Shown here in pieces: positions 17,385-20,806 of a stretch of DNA of 20,806 nucleotides. Position numbers and translations under genes: made by a program. The stretch is taken from assembly GCA_012031335.1 (NCBI GenBank), contig JAAUTT010000005.1, positions 1-20,806 of the forward strand, given 5' to 3'. Each line of letters starts with the position of its first letter. Positions within the stretch are counted from its first letter, which is position 1. The notes beneath the pieces are model-generated. The model made no database searches. It saw nothing but the letters and a program-made list of their open reading frames with translations, and was not told the origin of the DNA. Source of the DNA: Bacteroidales bacterium. GTDB taxonomy: Bacteria > Bacteroidota > Bacteroidia > Bacteroidales > JAAUTT01.

Positions 17385-19098
17385 TTAATGCTTATGCGTT
17401 TCAAACTTTAAGACGAGTGCAAAACACGGAGGTAAATTAAACTTAAAAACCGAATCTTTAAATGTCAGGGTTTCACCGCTTAACAGGTCGGTACACGAAA
17501 CAGGCCTGCCACTTCCGGCAAAGGAACCGGGATCAATTGATATATCCTGAGATGCTTGTATATCGAAGTTACACACAATAAGAAAACCTGTTGCATTTAC
17601 CTCGCTTTCCTGCCTGTAGACAGCTATTACGGCATGATGATCATTATCCACAAAACGGCAGTTCCCACCATGCCGAAATGCGGAATATCCCTGCAGAATG
17701 GCATTTACCCGTGTAATAAAATTGCCGAATCTGGCTTCGTTGGGGAACTGCATTTTGGGTTTTTTGCCAATAAAATCTATCTTTTTTTCAAGACCAAACT
17801 CAACACCCTGAATTATTCCCGTAGCACCTGTACCCATCAAAGCAGCAGCTATATATCGAGGAAATGTGGAGTCGACACTGCAAAACTCCTGAGCTGGTGT
17901 CCCTGAGCGTGCGAAGTAACCGGCATAAAAAAACGCAGATGATCCGATAGGCGATGAATATATTTAAGGTATTCGCGGAGTTTGGGTACGAATTTATAAT
18001 CCCAGGGAGTAGCCAGATTAAGATTTAATCCCCATTGCAGACCAGTTTTTATCAATGTGGCCTCATCAGTAAAATACTCAGCGAGAACACCTACCGATGG
18101 ATAAACGGTATGCAGGGTATCTGCCAGCGCCTGAACAAAAGCAGGATTACTGCTGTGCAAATTATCGAAACGAAGAAACCCGCCGGTGATATTGGCGTAT
18201 TTAGCCCAGAAAAGCATGTATCGGGTCATATAATCCCAAATTTCGGTCCGGATGGCCTCAGATGGATGATCGTAATTTATTAGAACCAGATCGTCCCAGT
18301 AATGCCAACCGGTATCGGATAAATATTTAGCACGCTGAAGTCCGTCGGGTTGACAGGGATCGTGTATGATCCAGTCGGGAGCTTGTTTGGCTATTTTACT
18401 ATGTACTCCCACATGATTAAGTACCAGGTCGAAACACAGTTTAATATCCAGGCTCCTGGCAGCCTCAACAAAGTCATCCAGTTGTGCCAACCCGTCTTTA
18501 GGTGATGTTTTATCGAGATACCGGGGATCGATATTGAAAAGATCTTTTGCTGAGTATGGACTATCGGAGGTGTCGAGTGTAGTCAATGGCAATAAATGAA
18601 CAGCATTGAACCCCATTGCACGAATACGTTTAAGGTCAGCTGTCCAGTCGGCCAGGGTACCGGATACATTTGGAATGATAGTATAAAGACACAAACCGTT
18701 TACCTGTGGGGGATCAATAAGTACCCATGCAATCGGTCAACAGCATCCCGGATCCAACTAACACCGTTAATCGAAAGAGAACTCTGCAACGGAAAGAGTG
18801 AAGCCCAGGTTTTTAGTGCCATAACCTTACATATCCATGTACGCGAATCAACGCTTGTAAAGGGTACGGTATTCCATGTTTCGCCATTAACAGAATTCAT
18901 TGTGGTTAACAGGTTAACACGCACAGTTCCGATAAATGGCGCATCCCACGCAATACCAATGGAAGGGTAATCGACTGGCCCTGAAATGCCCTCGAATAAC
19001 TTTGCCGTCCTGTTGGGTACGACCTGTGTATTTTCCCGGGTATTGGCCGAAGCTGGGGACGGTGAGGTAAAACGGTATATTTGTTGTAAAACAGACAT
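17385..19098 (-). CDS. GH13 alpha-amylase-family glycosidase (two frameshifts)
   Basis: Three frames join into ~571 residues. One C is missing in the run at 18708-18712 (G5 on +), before PPQVNGLCLYTIIPNVS. Another base is missing at 17907-17908, after PVTSH. The four GH13 regions are then complete: I, DLVLNH (~224); II, GFLRFDNLH with the nucleophile Asp (~312); III, VLAEYF with the acid/base Glu (~341); IV, PVTSH plus a restored Asp (~398) followed by SGTPAQEFCSVDSTFPRY and GTGATGIIQGVEFG. The first ~130 residues form a separate beta-rich domain. No signal peptide is seen, so it is probably cytoplasmic and acts on alpha-glucans such as glycogen. The RFDNxH form of region II recalls GlgE-like enzymes, but the subfamily is uncertain. 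The ATG at 19098 was preferred; one at 19152 would add 18 residues. Confidence 0.78.
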
Positions 19099-19368
19099 AA
19101 TTTCTTTTAGTTTTGACAAAAGTTCTTGGAACAGGTTTTTATTTAAAATCATTACCTGTTAGGTTTATTTACTTTTAGGATTAGGTTGAATTCTGGGGAA
19201 GATGACAATCCTGCCCGTTTAAAGCACTTTCTGTAACATCCCCTCTCATCTTTTCTCCTGCATTGATTAATGAAGTACAATGTATTAAAAAAAATTTAAC
19301 TGAATTGAAAATTATGTCATAAATTTTGAGAAAGCTTTGATCAATAAATGGTTGACCTTACCTGTCAT

Positions 19369-20367
19369 TTATTCGATTTCCACCTGCGACCTATCACCGC
19401 TATTGCCGGCGATCTTATTAATCTTACCCATTTTTTGAATGGTTTCCTTATATTGCTCGGTAAAATAGCAATACGAAAGCTGCTGTTTCGGCACATCATA
19501 TACATACCATTCGGGAAATCCACAGTCGGTGGCATTATGCAACAGTATTTTCCCAAAACAAAGGCCTGTGTATTTGCGACTGAAACTATAATTACACACG
19601 CGGGGTATATGCGTTCTCTTGGTAACAAATCCGCCAGGACCGATATAATAAAAACTGCTATCCGTATCAAAAACAAGCGCACGGTTTAAATCCAGGTCGC
19701 ATATGGCATGGATATGTTCCAATTTCAGGATTACCCTCTTTTGGGAATCGTAACGATTAAAAAAGTAAAATTTATTATTCAGTCCGTAATAGGCAAGTGT
19801 CATGGAATCGCGGTATTGAATTACCTTAAGGGAACACAAATCCTTGACAACTGGCGAAAATTCCATATTTTGTAAGCACTCGCTCATCATACTTTCGTTT
19901 AAACGGTAATGTTTGGAGCCACGACCCGAATCCAGAATCTGATTCTTTTTGATAAACTCATAATTTTTCAATCCAAATTCCATCAAAGCCAAAATAGTAT
20001 CGGGGTTAAGCTTATAGGCCCAAATAGTAATTTTCAGGGCGGGAAGTTCTTTCTTTTTTCCTTTTTTCACTGATTTGTCGCTAATTTCTGTTTTCCCAGA
20101 ACTGATGCTATATTCAGTTTTAATTGCAACAGGGGAATAGTAAAAATCCAGTCTAAGGTGCAAATCAGAAGCCGATTCAGCAAAATAACGGTTACATAAT
20201 TCAGCTGTTTGAAATGCGTGATTAATGAATTCGTCATTATAAAAGATAGTGGCCAGCTGCGCCTCAACTCTGCCAAAATCTCTGTAATAATGGATCTGTT
20301 TATTTGCTTTTGTTTCGAAACTCAGCATGCATAACAGCAAAATTGTAATATGGACCGATGGTTTCAA
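19369..20367 (-). CDS. Exported protein of unknown function
   Basis: Intact, 332 residues; I do not recognise the family. The N-terminus is a signal peptide (SVHITILLLCMLSFETKA). Residues ~30-100 look helical, then a basic stretch (KSVKKGKKKE, ~103-112) precedes a beta-rich part with many Tyr and Phe. The C-terminal half has repeated strand-like segments (YYGLNNKFYFFNRYDSQKR, LNRALVFDTDSSFYYIGPGG, PEWYVYDVPKQQLSYCYF) that might be propeller-like blades, but no repeat is clear enough to name. Six or more Cys residues in the mature chain are unusual for this compartment. It lies alone: the GH13 gene downstream starts more than 200 bases away and no gene is evident upstream. Confidence 0.6.
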   Translation of the reverse strand: MKPSVHITILLLCMLSFETKANKQIHYYRDFGRVEAQLATIFYNDEFINHAFQTAELCNRYFAESASDLHLRLDFYYSPVAIKTEYSISSGKTEISDKSVKKGKKKELPALKITIWAYKLNPDTILALMEFGLKNYEFIKKNQILDSGRGSKHYRLNESMMSECLQNMEFSPVVKDLCSLKVIQYRDSMTLAYYGLNNKFYFFNRYDSQKRVILKLEHIHAICDLDLNRALVFDTDSSFYYIGPGGFVTKRTHIPRVCNYSFSRKYTGLCFGKILLHNATDCGFPEWYVYDVPKQQLSYCYFTEQYKETIQKMGKINKIAGNSGDRSQVEIE

Positions 20368-20806
20368 TGTTTTTTGGCTGATTATTTTTCAAATATACAT
20401 TTTTCAACATCATCTGCTAAAAAAACCAATCAATTTCATAAGTTTGAACTCCTGTACACATTATCGTATTCATGAAGTTCATCTGAAACCAATATTGCTG
20501 GCATCTACCATTGAGGTAGCTGATGGTGAAACTAGAACAACCAGTTTATTGAATTGTTAACTTAAAAAACTCCAGATATGAAAACCCGAAAAACACTAAA
20601 TCCCTTTCTTATCCTGATGATAACTATGATTTGCTTGCAGAAGCGGAAGATTTTATGGAAGATGTATTGATTCGTTTCAATTTAATTCCTTATAAACTAA
20701 ATTATTGAAAATTATTACTATAATTAGCATTTAGAAACAGACTATTCAAATTGATACAAAATATGGTGGATTTCAAAACATCACTTGATTTATCTTCCGA
20801 AATACA
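20368..20806. other. Gene-poor window end with possible remnant coding sequence
   Basis: No convincing gene is seen in these ~440 bases. A 77-codon plus-strand frame ending at 20560 begins inside the minus-strand gene start and shows no family motif. Directly after it, another frame from 20555 reads without an early start to TGA near 20706; its second half (NYDLLAEAEDFMEDVLIRFN) has a protein-like, acidic composition. The two could be parts of a frameshifted or decayed gene, but I cannot name it. The far end (20707-20806) is A/T-rich and shows nothing. Confidence 0.35.
20578..20670 (+). CDS. Possible small ORF with signal-like start
   Basis: The ATG at 20578 opens a 30-residue frame (KTRKTLNPFLILMITMICLQ then KRKILWKMY) ending with TGA at 20668-20670. 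The basic start and hydrophobic core resemble a signal or lipoprotein leader, so it might be the head of a frameshifted exported protein. No ribosome binding site is evident and the length is within chance expectation for A/T-rich DNA. Confidence 0.15.
   Translation: MKTRKTLNPFLILMITMICLQKRKILWKMY

Noticed and set aside
17849..19152. Three separate small genes in the GH13 region
   Set aside because: The fragments are consecutive parts of one GH13 chain; catalytic regions I to III fall in the middle piece and the sequence after region IV in the last piece.
1..20806. CRISPR array, tRNA/rRNA genes, insertion sequences or prophage
   Set aside because: No regularly spaced repeats, cloverleaf sequences, transposase motifs or phage genes were seen on either strand.

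Overview
The window looks like chromosomal DNA of a Bacteroidota bacterium, most probably a Bacteroidales-type anaerobe. The grounds are moderate to low GC, A/T-rich intergenic DNA without strong Shine-Dalgarno sites, and a typical gene set: a fused 2-oxoacid:ferredoxin oxidoreductase (KorA/KorB), a 445-residue hexameric-type glutamate dehydrogenase, secreted GH16 and GH29 enzymes, a TonB-domain protein and DUF2490/DUF4956 proteins. No rRNA, tRNA, CRISPR array, insertion sequence or prophage gene was seen.

Layout. 1-270: end of an SPFH/band-7 gene and its terminator. 508-2018: a nucleotidyltransferase-fold protein followed by a calcineurin-like metallophosphoesterase, a probable two-gene unit of unknown function. 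2127-5302: a glycan-degradation block with a GH16 lipoprotein (-), a ChbG/YdjC-type deacetylase (+) and a GH29 alpha-L-fucosidase (-). A 30-bp inverted repeat lies between the divergent GH16 and deacetylase genes. 5352-6662 (-): a PEGA-like/TonB C-terminal protein and a gamma-carbonic-anhydrase-like hexapeptide protein. 6858-12711 (+): korA, korB and a large protein joining receiver-like domains to a PEP-synthase-type ATP-grasp module. 12837-15406 (+): a tight operon of a small exported repeat protein, a VTC-type polyphosphate polymerase domain, a DUF4956 membrane protein and a DUF2490 outer-membrane protein. 15393-15752 (-): a deleted remnant of a lamin-tail/CotH kinase gene, facing that operon. 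15899-17342: gdhA with a strong terminator. 17385-19098 (-): a GH13 alpha-amylase-family enzyme. 19369-20367 (-): an unrecognised exported protein. The last ~440 bases hold no convincing gene.

A technical feature dominates the window. Eight otherwise well-conserved genes carry 13 single-base frameshifts in total, mostly in short homopolymers, and in each case the motifs continue cleanly in the next frame. Ten look like missing bases and three like extra bases. The simplest reading is uncorrected sequencing or assembly error, so these genes are annotated across their full span. The LTD/CotH fragment is different: it has lost several hundred codons and is a real deletion remnant.

The most interesting biology is the VTC-DUF4956-DUF2490 operon with its broken CotH partner, the nucleotidyltransferase/metallophosphoesterase pair, and the receiver-ATP-grasp protein that lacks the phosphohistidine and PEP domains of a true PEP synthase.
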